This document shows, piece by piece, positions 1-8,836 of a stretch of 64,000 nucleotides of DNA. The DNA comes from Vulcanimicrobiia bacterium (GTDB lineage: Bacteria > Eremiobacterota > Eremiobacteria > Baltobacterales > Baltobacteraceae). Every line of letters starts with the position of its first letter. The stretch's first letter is position 1. The notes below the pieces were generated by a model that saw nothing but the letters and a program-made list of their open reading frames with translations, searched no databases and had not been told where the DNA came from. Position numbers and translations under genes: made by a program. The stretch lies in assembly GCA_024281135.1 (NCBI GenBank), contig JAMXLG010000047.1, positions 1-64,000 on the forward strand, read 5' to 3'.

Positions 1-7
1 GAGATTG

Positions 8-1183
8 ATGCACGGACGTGAGGTCTTCGTTATTGATGCGGTACGCACGCCGATCGGACGGTTTGGCGGTGCGCTCGCAGCGTATCGCCCCGACGATCTC
101 GCAGCAATCGCTATTGCGCGCGTCGTAGAACGCGCGCGCGTTCCATCCGATCGCGTGGACGACGTTTTTTTCGGCGCTGCGAATCAAAGCGGTGAAGACA
201 ATCGCAACGTTGCGCGTATGGCTGCCCTACTTGCGGGTCTCCCCGTTGAAGTTCCCGGTGTGACGCTCAATCGTTTGTGCGGTTCGAGCCTTCAGGCGAT
301 CAACTCCGCGGCACATTCCATCGCCGTTGGTGAAGCGGACGTCATTGTAGCGGGCGGCGTTGAATCGATGAGCCGCGCGCCCTACGTCATGCCGAAAAGT
401 GATAAAGCTTTCGGACGCGCACAGAAATTGTTCGACACGGTGCTCGGATGGCGCATGGTGAATCCGAAAATGCCGGATGAGTGGACGATTTCGCTCGGCG
501 AGACGGCAGAAAAAGTTGCGAAGGAGTACGGCATTACGCGGCGCGAGCAAGACGAGTTCGCGTATGAGTCGCAGATGAAAGCAAAGTCGGCGATGGGGGG
601 CAATCGTTTCGACGACGAACTCGTCGCTGTCGATAGCGTGCAACACGATGAACATCCGCGTCCGGACACGACGCTGGATGCACTCGCGAAACTTAAACCG
701 GCGTTTGCCGCAGCGGGCACCGTTACCGCGGGAAATTCAGCGGGGATCAACGACGGCGCCGCGGCGCTCGTTCTCGCGTCGGGCGATGCAGCGCGCGAAC
801 TTGGGCTCAAGCCGATCGCGCGCATCGTTGCGACCGGCGCGGCTGGTGTACGGCCTGACGTGATGGGTCTTGGTCCTATTCCGGCCAGCCGGCGCGCGTT
901 GAAAGGCGCGGGGTTGAGCAGCGCCGATCTCGATCTCATCGAGATCAACGAGGCATTTGCCTCTCAGTCGATTGCTTGCATGCGAGACCTAGAGTTGGAC
1001 GCGGCGAAGACGAACGTTAATGGAGGCGCGATTGCGCTCGGACATCCGCTCGGAGCAAGCGGTGCGCGCATCGCAACGACGCTACTTCACGAACTGCGCC
1101 GCACCGGCGGACGGTACGGGCTCGCAACGATGTGCATCGGCGTGGGCCAAGGCATAGCAACGATTTTCGAACGGACGGAGTAA
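8..1183 (+). CDS. pcaF: 3-oxoadipyl-CoA-type thiolase (acetyl-CoA C-acyltransferase)
   Basis: Thiolase of about 391 aa that should cleave a beta-ketoacyl-CoA with CoA to give acetyl-CoA plus a shortened acyl-CoA. The nucleophilic cysteine is C91 in NRLCGSS; the C-terminal His and Cys loops are [10 protein letters not shown] and MCIGVGQG. The segment [20 protein letters not shown] is typical of the PcaF/PaaJ beta-ketoadipyl-CoA thiolases rather than general acetoacetyl-CoA thiolases (family knowledge). ATG at 8 is preferred over TTG at 5; only seven bases of upstream sequence are visible, so an earlier start cannot be excluded. It lies 3 nt before the aldehyde dehydrogenase, so the two are co-transcribed. 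Together with the epoxidase and hydratase downstream this fits the last step of an aromatic ring-CoA pathway. Substrate specificity is inferred. Confidence 0.88.
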   Translation: MHGREVFVIDAVRTPIGRFGGALAAYRPDDLAAIAIARVVERARVPSDRVDDVFFGAANQSGEDNRNVARMAALLAGLPVEVPGVTLNRLCGSSLQAINSAAHSIAVGEADVIVAGGVESMSRAPYVMPKSDKAFGRAQKLFDTVLGWRMVNPKMPDEWTISLGETAEKVAKEYGITRREQDEFAYESQMKAKSAMGGNRFDDELVAVDSVQHDEHPRPDTTLDALAKLKPAFAAAGTVTAGNSAGINDGAAALVLASGDAARELGLKPIARIVATGAAGVRPDVMGLGPIPASRRALKGAGLSSADLDLIEINEAFASQSIACMRDLELDAAKTNVNGGAIALGHPLGASGARIATTLLHELRRTGGRYGLATMCIGVGQGIATIFERTE

Positions 1184-1186
1184 TCG

Positions 1187-2635
1187 ATGAGCACGACGCT
1201 GGAAGCATCCGGCACCACCTACGAAGACCGCAACCCTGCAACCGGCGCCGTCATCGCGCACGTGCACGAGACATCGCGTGAAGAACTCGATGCTGCGGTG
1301 AAAAAGGGCCGCGCGGCGTTTGACGGCGGCAAATGGTCGAATATGGCCGCGTCGCGTCGCGCCAAGATCGTCTATAAGATGGCGCAGCTCATTGCCGAGC
1401 GCTCACAAGAGCTGATGATGCTCGAAGTGCGCGACAACGGCAAAGCGGTGTCAACGGCCAAAGGCGAGATGGGCGCGATCGTCGATTGCTTCGAATTCTA
1501 CGCCGGCGCCGCGACGAAAACGTACGGCGAGACGATGCCTCCGCCGATTCCGACTTATCTTGCGAACACCGTTTGCGAACCGGTCGGTGTTGTCGGCGCG
1601 ATCATTCCGTGGAATTTCCCATTATTGCTCGCATCGTGGAAAGTTGCGCCGGCTCTAGCTGCAGGTTGCACCGTTGTGCTCAAACCTGCTCCATCTACAC
1701 CGCTTACTGCAATCGAACTCGGGAAGATTGCGCTCGAAGCGGGCGTTCCGGAAGGCGTACTCAACGTGGTGACGGGGTCGGGGCGCGAACTCGGACAGTG
1801 GCTCGTGGAACATCCGGCTGTCGACAAGATTGCGTTCACCGGAAGCACCGCAACCGGAAAGATCGTTGCAAAAACGGCGGCCGACACGATCAAGCGCGTC
1901 ACGCTCGAACTCGGCGGAAAGTCTCCCACGATCGTCTTCGATGATGCAGACGTCGACGCAGCCGTTGCGGGCGCACTCTACGGGATCTTCTACAACGCGG
2001 GCCAAGCCTGCGAAGCACGTTCGCGCGTGCTGCTCCACCGCCCGATCTACGACGCATTCGTCGCGTCATTCGTCGAACGCGCGAAGAACGTTCGCGTCGG
2101 CAATCCGGAAGATCCACAAACACACGTCGGAGCAATTACGCTGCCGGAGCAATTCGAGAAGATCAAATCGTACTGCGAGATCGGAACGGCCGAAGGCGCT
2201 CGCGCGCTTATCGGCGGAACGCCGGCGTCGCTCGAAGGGGAATTCGCGAACGGCATGTTCTGGAGCGCAACCGCGTTTGAAGCGCAGCCCGAACATCGTA
2301 TCGCGCGTGAAGAGGTTTTTGGCCCGGTCATCACATTTACGCCGTTCGAAGATGAGGCACAAGCGATCGCGCTTGCAAATGACAGCGAGTACGGCCTCTC
2401 CGCAAGCGTCTGGTCGAACAGCATCGGCCGAGCTAATCGCGTTGCACGCGCGCTTCGTAGCGGCACCGTCGCCATCAACACCCCCTACGCGGTCTTTCCA
2501 GGCGTCCCTTTCGGGGGGTATAAGCAGTCAGGATACGGCCGCGAACTGGGCATGGAGACGATGCGGCTCTACACCGAAACGAAAAGCGTCCTGACCTATA
2601 TCGGCGAGAAAGCGATGAACCCGTTCAATCTATGA
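1187..2635 (+). CDS. NAD(P)+-dependent aldehyde dehydrogenase
   Basis: Full-length ALDH-superfamily enzyme (482 aa) oxidising an aldehyde to the acid. Visible landmarks: the PWNFP oxyanion-region motif near residue 141, the FTGS cofactor motif at 217-220, catalytic base E241 in LELGGKSP and nucleophile C275 in NAGQACEARS. It resembles the betaine-aldehyde/phenylacetaldehyde type; the substrate cannot be told from sequence. It follows the thiolase by 3 nt and its stop overlaps the next ATG (ATGA). In this setting it could oxidise an aromatic aldehyde, or a semialdehyde made after ring opening in the benzoyl-CoA (box) route, but it does not look like the dedicated BoxD family. Confidence 0.9.
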   Translation: MSTTLEASGTTYEDRNPATGAVIAHVHETSREELDAAVKKGRAAFDGGKWSNMAASRRAKIVYKMAQLIAERSQELMMLEVRDNGKAVSTAKGEMGAIVDCFEFYAGAATKTYGETMPPPIPTYLANTVCEPVGVVGAIIPWNFPLLLASWKVAPALAAGCTVVLKPAPSTPLTAIELGKIALEAGVPEGVLNVVTGSGRELGQWLVEHPAVDKIAFTGSTATGKIVAKTAADTIKRVTLELGGKSPTIVFDDADVDAAVAGALYGIFYNAGQACEARSRVLLHRPIYDAFVASFVERAKNVRVGNPEDPQTHVGAITLPEQFEKIKSYCEIGTAEGARALIGGTPASLEGEFANGMFWSATAFEAQPEHRIAREEVFGPVITFTPFEDEAQAIALANDSEYGLSASVWSNSIGRANRVARALRSGTVAINTPYAVFPGVPFGGYKQSGYGRELGMETMRLYTETKSVLTYIGEKAMNPFNL

Positions 2636-2946
2636 TCAAGATCGGAGAGTACTACGACACGACCTACGGCACGCTGTGGAAAGACGGTACGTACTTTCCG
2701 CGTGGTACGCGCGTGCTGGTCGTCGGCGTACATCTCGATCAAGGGTACTGCGTTCGGTTTCCGGCCGAGGTCGAGGGCGAACCGCTCGAAACGTGGGAGG
2801 ACTGGAGCGAGTCGACGTTTCTTGCAGACGAAGGCACAGTACAACCCGCGCAACCAATTTCGCGGGCAGTGTTGAGTGAAGCGCGTGCAGTGCTTTCCGA
2901 CGCGGAAGATGGGAGCCATTTACATCTACATGAAGATGATGACTAA
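2632..2946 (+). CDS. Hypothetical protein, 104 aa, coupled to the aldehyde dehydrogenase
   Basis: Not recognised. The ATG overlaps the aldehyde dehydrogenase stop by 4 nt, implying translational coupling. The protein is acidic, with a compact beta-rich N-terminal half (residues 1-70, rich in Tyr, Trp and Gly) and a His/Asp-rich C-terminus ending HLHLHEDDD that could bind a metal. No signal peptide or membrane segment. It is the last gene before a strong terminator, so the thiolase, dehydrogenase and this gene form one transcription unit, at least at its 3' end. Confidence 0.7.
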   Translation: MIKIGEYYDTTYGTLWKDGTYFPRGTRVLVVGVHLDQGYCVRFPAEVEGEPLETWEDWSESTFLADEGTVQPAQPISRAVLSEARAVLSDAEDGSHLHLHEDDD

Positions 2947-2970
2947 CGACGTTTCTCGTTCCTCACACAA

Positions 2971-3004
2971 CAAAAACGCCTTCGCTTCGGCGAAGGCGTT
3001 TTTG
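2971..3004. terminator. Strong bidirectional rho-independent terminator
   Basis: A perfect 15-bp inverted repeat (2971-2985 with 2990-3004) closed by a TTCG tetraloop. The stem ends in A5 on one arm and T5 on the other, so it can terminate transcription from both sides. It sits between the convergent hypothetical gene ending at 2946 and the lipoprotein gene ending at 3025. Confidence 0.93.
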
Positions 3005-3024
3005 TTCTATATGAATTCCGGACG

Positions 3025-3456
3025 TTAGAACGAGAAGTTAACGCCGACCGTGCCCCAATACGGCGTGCATTCCGATTGCGTCCGCGGAGCCGGTGACGGT
3101 GGCGGTGGAGTCGACGGCGGTTGGAACGTCGCACTGAAGCAATAGAAGATCGCCGGAGTGAGATTGCTGAACGTCGTTTTGCCCGTGCTGTCGGTATTCT
3201 GCATCCGAATCGGCGTCCCGATACTGCCGTTAACCGACGTCGAAAGCGTCACCGGAACATTCGGCTGAGGCGACCCCTGAAAATAGACGGCGACGACTGC
3301 GGCGGACGCGCTTGGATTCGGCGAAGGTGAGGCCGTTGACGTCGGAACCGGCGTCGGCGTCGCGGAACCGTATAGATTATTGACATTGCCGTTGTTGCAG
3401 GCGGCAAGCGCCAGCGCCGAAGCAGCGAAGGCGAACGCAAGGATACGTTTGGGCAT
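3025..3456 (-). CDS. Small proline/serine/threonine-rich lipoprotein
   Basis: 143-aa protein starting MPKRILAFAFA with a classic lipoprotein signal ending in the lipobox LAAC near residue 19, so it should be lipidated and envelope-anchored. A Thr/Pro/Ser-rich linker follows, then a small domain with NVPVTLSTSVNG that looks like a beta-sandwich (carboxypeptidase-regulatory-like), then a Pro-rich stretch and an aromatic C-terminus GVNFSF. An in-frame start 48 bases upstream is possible but would put 16 charged residues before the signal. It is separated by 19 nt from the paaX-like gene on the same strand. Function unknown. Confidence 0.72.
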   Translation of the reverse strand: MPKRILAFAFAASALALAACNNGNVNNLYGSATPTPVPTSTASPSPNPSASAAVVAVYFQGSPQPNVPVTLSTSVNGSIGTPIRMQNTDSTGKTTFSNLTPAIFYCFSATFQPPSTPPPPSPAPRTQSECTPYWGTVGVNFSF

Positions 3457-3475
3457 GGCGCGGTGGCTTCGACGC

Positions 3476-4306
3476 TTATGCCGATGCTGCCTGGCCGGTT
3501 GCATCGAAGAAGAACTTCAGCGATTTTCGATCGATAGCGCCATAATATTCACGAAAGAGTGCCGCCGCCGTTGTACCCGGCCAATGCGCGGGAAGCAATG
3601 TGCTCGGGAGTCCCGGGTCGACGTACGTGAATTTCCGATAATCGTGGACCAGCCACAGCCGCTCGACGAACGCCTCTTCTTCTGTGAGGCCTCCTCGCTC
3701 GCGCTCCCGTACCAAGCGCGGTTCATAGGTGTGAATGAACTCGCGGTACGCCGACGCGATCGCCTCTAAATCCCAGCACTTACTCAACAGCTCGCGATCG
3801 CTGCTCGGCCCCGCGTAATCGCTGACAAAAAGATCGATGTTATCTGCGGCGCCGGCAGATTCGACGACTTCGCGCACTTCCTCCATTGCGTCGCGCGGCG
3901 ACAGCCATGTCGAGGCCGACAGCGGCGCCCATCCGAGTACGGTCAGTTCCTTGCGAAGGCGGTCCCTGCGTTCACGCTGCGCTTCGGCGACGCTGTACGT
4001 CAGCATGCGCCAACGGCCGTCCCACTCCACGACCGGACCATAGATGCGCGGGCTCAAGCCTTCGATCCGGCGCCGTCCGCGGTCCGTGACTGCGTAGAAT
4101 GCCCGATGTCCGTTGCGCCGCGCGGTGAGCCATCCTTGACGGGACATCCGGGAAACGGCCTGGCGCACGGCTGCTTCAGAGAGCCCGAAGGGCGCCATGA
4201 GCCGCACGAGGCTCCCGATCCAGAGCGAACCGTCGGTCACGTGGCGATGAACCAAGTCACCGTACAAGGTGAAAATAAAGGAATTAGGCCTTGTTATTTG
4301 TCGCAT
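3476..4306 (-). CDS. PaaX-family transcriptional regulator
   Basis: 276-aa protein with the PaaX layout: N-terminal winged helix (residues 5-70, beginning RPNSFIFTLYGDLV, with a recognition-helix stretch AVRQAVSRMSRQGWL), a central PaaX domain containing WDGRWRMLTYSVAE, and a C-terminal domain with FVERLWLVHDYRKF. In studied bacteria PaaX represses aromatic CoA-thioester catabolism and is released by phenylacetyl-CoA. It is divergent from the BoxB-like gene, and the predicted epoxidase promoter overlaps its 5' end, so it very likely controls that operon and itself. The effector may be a different aryl-CoA here (inference). Confidence 0.87.
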   Translation of the reverse strand: MRQITRPNSFIFTLYGDLVHRHVTDGSLWIGSLVRLMAPFGLSEAAVRQAVSRMSRQGWLTARRNGHRAFYAVTDRGRRRIEGLSPRIYGPVVEWDGRWRMLTYSVAEAQRERRDRLRKELTVLGWAPLSASTWLSPRDAMEEVREVVESAGAADNIDLFVSDYAGPSSDRELLSKCWDLEAIASAYREFIHTYEPRLVRERERGGLTEEEAFVERLWLVHDYRKFTYVDPGLPSTLLPAHWPGTTAAALFREYYGAIDRKSLKFFFDATGQAASA

Positions 4307-4319
4307 CTGGGTCTAATAT
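4291..4319 (+). promoter_or_regulatory. Predicted sigma70-type promoter of the epoxidase operon
   Basis: TTGTTA at 4291-4296 and TAATAT at 4314-4319 with an ideal 17-nt spacer, in an AT-rich pocket of a GC-rich genome. The promoter overlaps the first codons of the divergent paaX-like gene, so regulator binding there could control both directions. Transcription would start about 60 nt before the BoxB-like ATG at 4386, which has a GGAAAGG ribosome-binding site at 4370-4376. Confidence 0.62.
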
Positions 4320-4385
4320 ATCACTGTTCTCACGGCAACCATTAAATCCGTCACAATTGGGACCTCCCCGGAAAGGCGTTGCACC

Positions 4386-5513
4386 ATGTCGCGCATCAGC
4401 ACCTTCGACGACTGGATCGATCTCCTCAAGGATTGGCAGCACGACATCGGGCTGGATCAAGAGCTCATCGAGCGCTTTATGCCCGGGTACACGTTCGAGG
4501 CGAAATATGGCGAGCTGCAGACGCCCGAAATCTACTTCGGCGACTTCAAGGGCGAGCGCCGCTGGGAGAAAATCCGCGAGATCCCCGATCAACGCATGCG
4601 GGATGCGGTGCTCAACATGATCGTCTATCAGGGCGACACCGAGTTTGCATCCAACGAACAGCAGCGCTTCCTCGTCAATAACGCGCCGTCGGAATATGAC
4701 TTGGCCTCGCTCGTGCGCATCATGGTGGAAGAGACGCGCCACGGCTATCAGATGTGCCATTTGCTGGTGAATCACTTCGGCAGTGAAGGGAAGATCGAAG
4801 CCCAGAAGATGCTCGAGCGCCGCGCCTTCGGGAAGAAGAACCGCCTGCTCAACGCGTTCAATGACGACGTCACGCACTGGCTCGACTTCTTCGCATACAC
4901 GAACTTCATGGATCGCGACGGCAAATTCCAGTTGACGATGCTCTCGCATTCGAGCTTCGCGCCGCTCGCGCAGTCGATGGGTCCGATGCTGCGTGAAGAG
5001 TCGTACCACATGGGAACCGGCATCACGGGTCTGCGCCGTATTGCAAAAGCAGGCATAATCCCGGTCGAAATTCAGCAGAAATATTATAACAAGTGGGTCT
5101 CCGGCTCGCTCGATCTCTTTGGAACCGATCATTCGGGTTCGGCGCAGTGGGCGTACACGTGGGGCATCAAAGGCCGCGTCGACGAAGATAAGACCAGCGA
5201 TACCGTCGACAAAGAACACTTGAACGAACGCGCCCGTCAGCAGTTCCACGACGAAGTGCAGGCGACGGTCGATCGCGTGAACGAAGTCAATCCGAGTGAG
5301 ACGAAGCTCTACGTTCCGGACATGAAATTCAACCGTCACATCGGTGATTTCGCAGGAAAATACTTTACGGTCGACGGCCGCGAAGTCACGAAGGACGAGT
5401 GGGATTCCAACATGCCGAGCATCCTGCCGACGCCGGCAGACGACGAAACTCTCAAGAGTTATTTCAAAGACTCCGACTGGATCGCACCAAAAGGCAACCT
5501 GAGCGCTAACTAA
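4386..5513 (+). CDS. BoxB-family di-iron aryl-CoA epoxidase, compact form
   Basis: 375-aa homologue of benzoyl-CoA 2,3-epoxidase BoxB, which uses O2 and a reductase to epoxidise the ring of an aryl-CoA. Seen: YQGDTEFAS (81-89), VEETRH with E116/H119, FMDRDGKFQL (174-183), REESYH with E205/H208, and a C-terminal HIGDFAGKYF block, all collinear with BoxB. The two ExxH pairs plus the Q and E of QGDTE match the positions I expect for the di-iron ligands (recalled from the family, not computed). BoxB is usually about 470 aa; here about 35 residues are missing at the N-terminus and several internal loops are shorter. It is followed by an enoyl-CoA hydratase at 10 nt and preceded by a divergent PaaX regulator. 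The exact aryl-CoA substrate is unknown. Confidence 0.82.
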   Translation: MSRISTFDDWIDLLKDWQHDIGLDQELIERFMPGYTFEAKYGELQTPEIYFGDFKGERRWEKIREIPDQRMRDAVLNMIVYQGDTEFASNEQQRFLVNNAPSEYDLASLVRIMVEETRHGYQMCHLLVNHFGSEGKIEAQKMLERRAFGKKNRLLNAFNDDVTHWLDFFAYTNFMDRDGKFQLTMLSHSSFAPLAQSMGPMLREESYHMGTGITGLRRIAKAGIIPVEIQQKYYNKWVSGSLDLFGTDHSGSAQWAYTWGIKGRVDEDKTSDTVDKEHLNERARQQFHDEVQATVDRVNEVNPSETKLYVPDMKFNRHIGDFAGKYFTVDGREVTKDEWDSNMPSILPTPADDETLKSYFKDSDWIAPKGNLSAN

Positions 5514-5523
5514 GGACGACGAT

Positions 5524-6384
5524 ATGAGCACGACAGCAAACGGTACCGCGACGCAAGCGACGCCTTTCGGGCGCGAAGCGCGCGCCTTCGACGGCAAGCG
5601 CGTCATCAACTATTGGAAAGATGGACACATCGCGTTTATCGAGATGAACGATCCGCCCGCGAACACATACACGCACGAGATGATGCGCCAACTCGATGAA
5701 GCGATTCTCGATGCGCGCTTCGACAGCGACGTCGAAGTAATCGTGCTCACGGGGGCAGGCGAAAAATTCTTCTCCGCCGGCGCAAACATCAACATGCTCA
5801 ACTCCGTTACGCCGGAGTTCAAGTATATGTTCTGCCTGCATGCGAACGAAACGCTTTCACGCCTGGAGCAAACGCCGAAACTGGTGATCGCTGCGCTCAA
5901 CGGCCATTGCGTGGGCGGCGGCATGGAAATCGCCATGGCAGCCGACATCCGCATCGCGCGCAAGGACGCCGGGAAAATCGGACTCCCCGAAGTCGCGCTT
6001 GGCGTGCTTCCGGGGACCGGCGGTACGCAGCGCCTTGCGCGTCTAGTCGGTAAAGCCCGCGCAATGGAATTAATGGTGAGCGGCAAGACGTTCAGCTACG
6101 AACAAGCGCTGGATTGGGGCGTCATCAGCGATATCTACGAAGGGTCCGCTGAAGAATTCCGCGAGCAGATCACGGATTACGCGCGTCAATTCTGCAGCCC
6201 GAACAAAGCCCCGATGGCGGTCGGTCATATCAAGCGCAGCGTACAAACCGGCGCCGAGCTTCCGCTCAACGACGCGCTCGCGCTCGAACGCGAACTCCAA
6301 TCGCTCCTCTTCAAGAGTGAAGACGCGAAGGAAGGCATCGCCGCGTACAACGAGAAGCGCGTCGCCCGCTTCAAGAATAAGTAA
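5524..6384 (+). CDS. Enoyl-CoA hydratase/isomerase family protein
   Basis: 286-aa crotonase-fold enzyme. The oxyanion-hole and acid/base segments are intact: the HCVGGGMEIAMA loop and PEVALGVLPGTGGTQRL each carry the expected glutamate, so hydratase chemistry is plausible. The N-terminal 35 residues (Thr/Ala-rich, then a basic stretch) extend beyond a typical 258-aa hydratase. It lies 10 nt after the BoxB-like gene with an AAGGA ribosome-binding site, so the two are an operon. It is too short to be the canonical BoxC ring-cleaving dihydrolase (about 550 aa); it may hydrate a ring-opened or beta-oxidation intermediate. The operon ends at the palindromic terminator just downstream. Confidence 0.87.
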   Translation: MSTTANGTATQATPFGREARAFDGKRVINYWKDGHIAFIEMNDPPANTYTHEMMRQLDEAILDARFDSDVEVIVLTGAGEKFFSAGANINMLNSVTPEFKYMFCLHANETLSRLEQTPKLVIAALNGHCVGGGMEIAMAADIRIARKDAGKIGLPEVALGVLPGTGGTQRLARLVGKARAMELMVSGKTFSYEQALDWGVISDIYEGSAEEFREQITDYARQFCSPNKAPMAVGHIKRSVQTGAELPLNDALALERELQSLLFKSEDAKEGIAAYNEKRVARFKNK

Positions 6385-6404
6385 CGCGTCAAACAAAACA
6401 AACG

Positions 6405-6430
6405 AGGCCGCTCGAATTCGAGCGGCCTTT

Positions 6431-6432
<2 letters not shown>
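6405..6432. terminator. Palindromic terminator between convergent genes
   Basis: A perfect 24-nt palindrome (6405-6428, arms AGGCCGCTCGAA/TTCGAGCGGCCT) followed by T5 on the plus strand and, read from the minus strand, by a T-rich tract over 6389-6403. It ends both the epoxidase-hydratase operon and the aldo/keto reductase operon, whose stop codon begins at 6431-6433. Confidence 0.9.
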
Positions 6433-7411
<979 letters not shown>

Positions 7412-8281
7412 TCACTCCTCCGGACGATGGATCGCGACCGCGCAAATCACGAACGATATTCCAAGCAGGTCCCTTGGCACTGGGATTTGATGCAGCACCA
7501 CTGCGGCGATAACCGTTGCGCAAGCTGGAAGCAGTGCGAGCATCAGCGCAAAGGTTGCGCGAGGAAGCCGCAACATGACATATTGATCGATCACGTACGG
7601 AATGACCGACGAGCATATACCGATGCCGAACCCGGCTGCAAGCAACGAGGGATGAGTGATCGCCGGCATTGCGGGAGCAAGTCCGATCGGTGAAATGACC
7701 GCAGCTGCTATCAGCATGGCCGAAGCCAACGCATCGGCGCTCTGCAATGCACCGCGGCCGGAGCGGCACTGACGCGCGATGCGATGGCCGAGAACGATAT
7801 ACAGCAGAAACAGCGCGCAATTCCCAAATGCGAAGGCGAATGCAAGCGGCTGTCCCTGAAAACGCGCGTGCGTCAGCAAAGTGACGCCGGCGATGGTAGC
7901 GAACAGTGCCGCTGCGTTGCGTGTATCGCGCACACGAAGCGCGGCGAGTCCAATCGGCCCCAAAAATTCAATTGTGGCGACGGTCGCAAGTGGCAGGCGT
8001 GCGATCGCAAGATAGAAACACAGATTCATCGCTGCGAGCACGGCGCCGAAGGATGCAATCAAAGCCATGTGCTCCGGACTGCGAAGTACGCGCGCCCACC
8101 ACGGACGCCGCCAGATGGCAAGGACGGCGGCGGCGCTAACAATGCGTAGCCACGTTGCACCTCGTGCGTCTACGTACGAAAAGAGCAAAACCGCAAATGA
8201 AGGGCCCGCATAGTGGAACATGGCGCTGACCAAGAACAGCGCCGGAACTGCGCGCCATGTTCGAACGCGCGCGATCGGCAT
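7412..8281 (-). CDS. EamA/DMT-family transporter (amino-acid or metabolite exporter type)
   Basis: 289-aa polytopic inner-membrane protein with about ten hydrophobic helices arranged as two EamA repeats. I chose ATG 8281 (MPIARVRTW...) because the first helix follows directly; an upstream in-frame extension to 8443 would cross the intergenic region and overlap the divergent regulator gene, so it is rejected. Many EamA proteins export amino acids such as threonine or cysteine derivatives. The divergent Lrp-type regulator 75 nt away is a common partner of such exporters and likely controls it. Confidence 0.85.
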   Translation of the reverse strand: MPIARVRTWRAVPALFLVSAMFHYAGPSFAVLLFSYVDARGATWLRIVSAAAVLAIWRRPWWARVLRSPEHMALIASFGAVLAAMNLCFYLAIARLPLATVATIEFLGPIGLAALRVRDTRNAAALFATIAGVTLLTHARFQGQPLAFAFAFGNCALFLLYIVLGHRIARQCRSGRGALQSADALASAMLIAAAVISPIGLAPAMPAITHPSLLAAGFGIGICSSVIPYVIDQYVMLRLPRATFALMLALLPACATVIAAVVLHQIPVPRDLLGISFVICAVAIHRPEE

Positions 8282-8356
8282 AGCATCGTTCACGCAGAGT
8301 ATGGTATAAATTTTTAGCCCCGTCCTGAAGGGCGAAGCACAGGTGCAAAGCGCTAT

Positions 8357-8833
8357 ATGCAAATGGAACGAACGAAAAACGGGACCGAAACCTTCGAATC
8401 GCTTGACGACATCGACCGGCGGATTATCGAAGAGCTCCAGCAAGATGCGCGTGCTCGCATTGTGGATTTAGCACGTAACGTCGGCTTGTCGGCGCCGGCT
8501 ACGGCGGAACGGGTCAAGCGCCTGGAAGAGCGCGGCGTTTTAACCTATCGCGCTGAGGTAAATCCTCGTGCGCTCGGGTTCACGGTCAGCGCGATTATTC
8601 GGGTGAGTCCGCAAAGCCGCAAGCTCCAGGCGATCCCGGCTATTGCGAAAGATATCCCGCAGATTACGGAGTGCTACCGCATAACCGGTGAAGATTGCTA
8701 TTTTATGCGGGTCTACTTGCGTTCGATGGACGACCTGGAACCAATCTTGGATCGATTCACTCCGCACGGGCGAACGACTACCTCGATGGTTCACTCCGCT
8801 CCCGTTCCGCCTCGCTCGCTGCCCGTTCGCTGA
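8357..8833 (+). CDS. Lrp/AsnC-family transcriptional regulator
   Basis: 158-aa protein with an N-terminal helix-turn-helix (residues 18-75, LDDIDRRIIEELQQDARARI then APATAERVKRLEERGVL) and a C-terminal RAM amino-acid-sensing domain (80-145, with the conserved RITGEDCYF stretch). Two in-frame ATGs exist at 8357 and 8363. Divergent from the EamA transporter gene, so it probably senses an amino acid and controls that exporter. The last residues (APVPPRSLPVR) are Pro-rich and disordered. Confidence 0.88.
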   Translation: MQMERTKNGTETFESLDDIDRRIIEELQQDARARIVDLARNVGLSAPATAERVKRLEERGVLTYRAEVNPRALGFTVSAIIRVSPQSRKLQAIPAIAKDIPQITECYRITGEDCYFMRVYLRSMDDLEPILDRFTPHGRTTTSMVHSAPVPPRSLPVR

Positions 8834-8836
8834 AAC

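Noticed and set aside
4284..5609. 441-codon open frame antisense to the BoxB-like gene
   Set aside because: Fully antisense to a confident gene; no recognisable domain. High-GC codon bias gives long antisense frames.
8282..8443. N-terminal extension of the EamA transporter gene
   Set aside because: The extension is not hydrophobic, overlaps the divergent Lrp start region, and the first helix starts right after ATG 8281.
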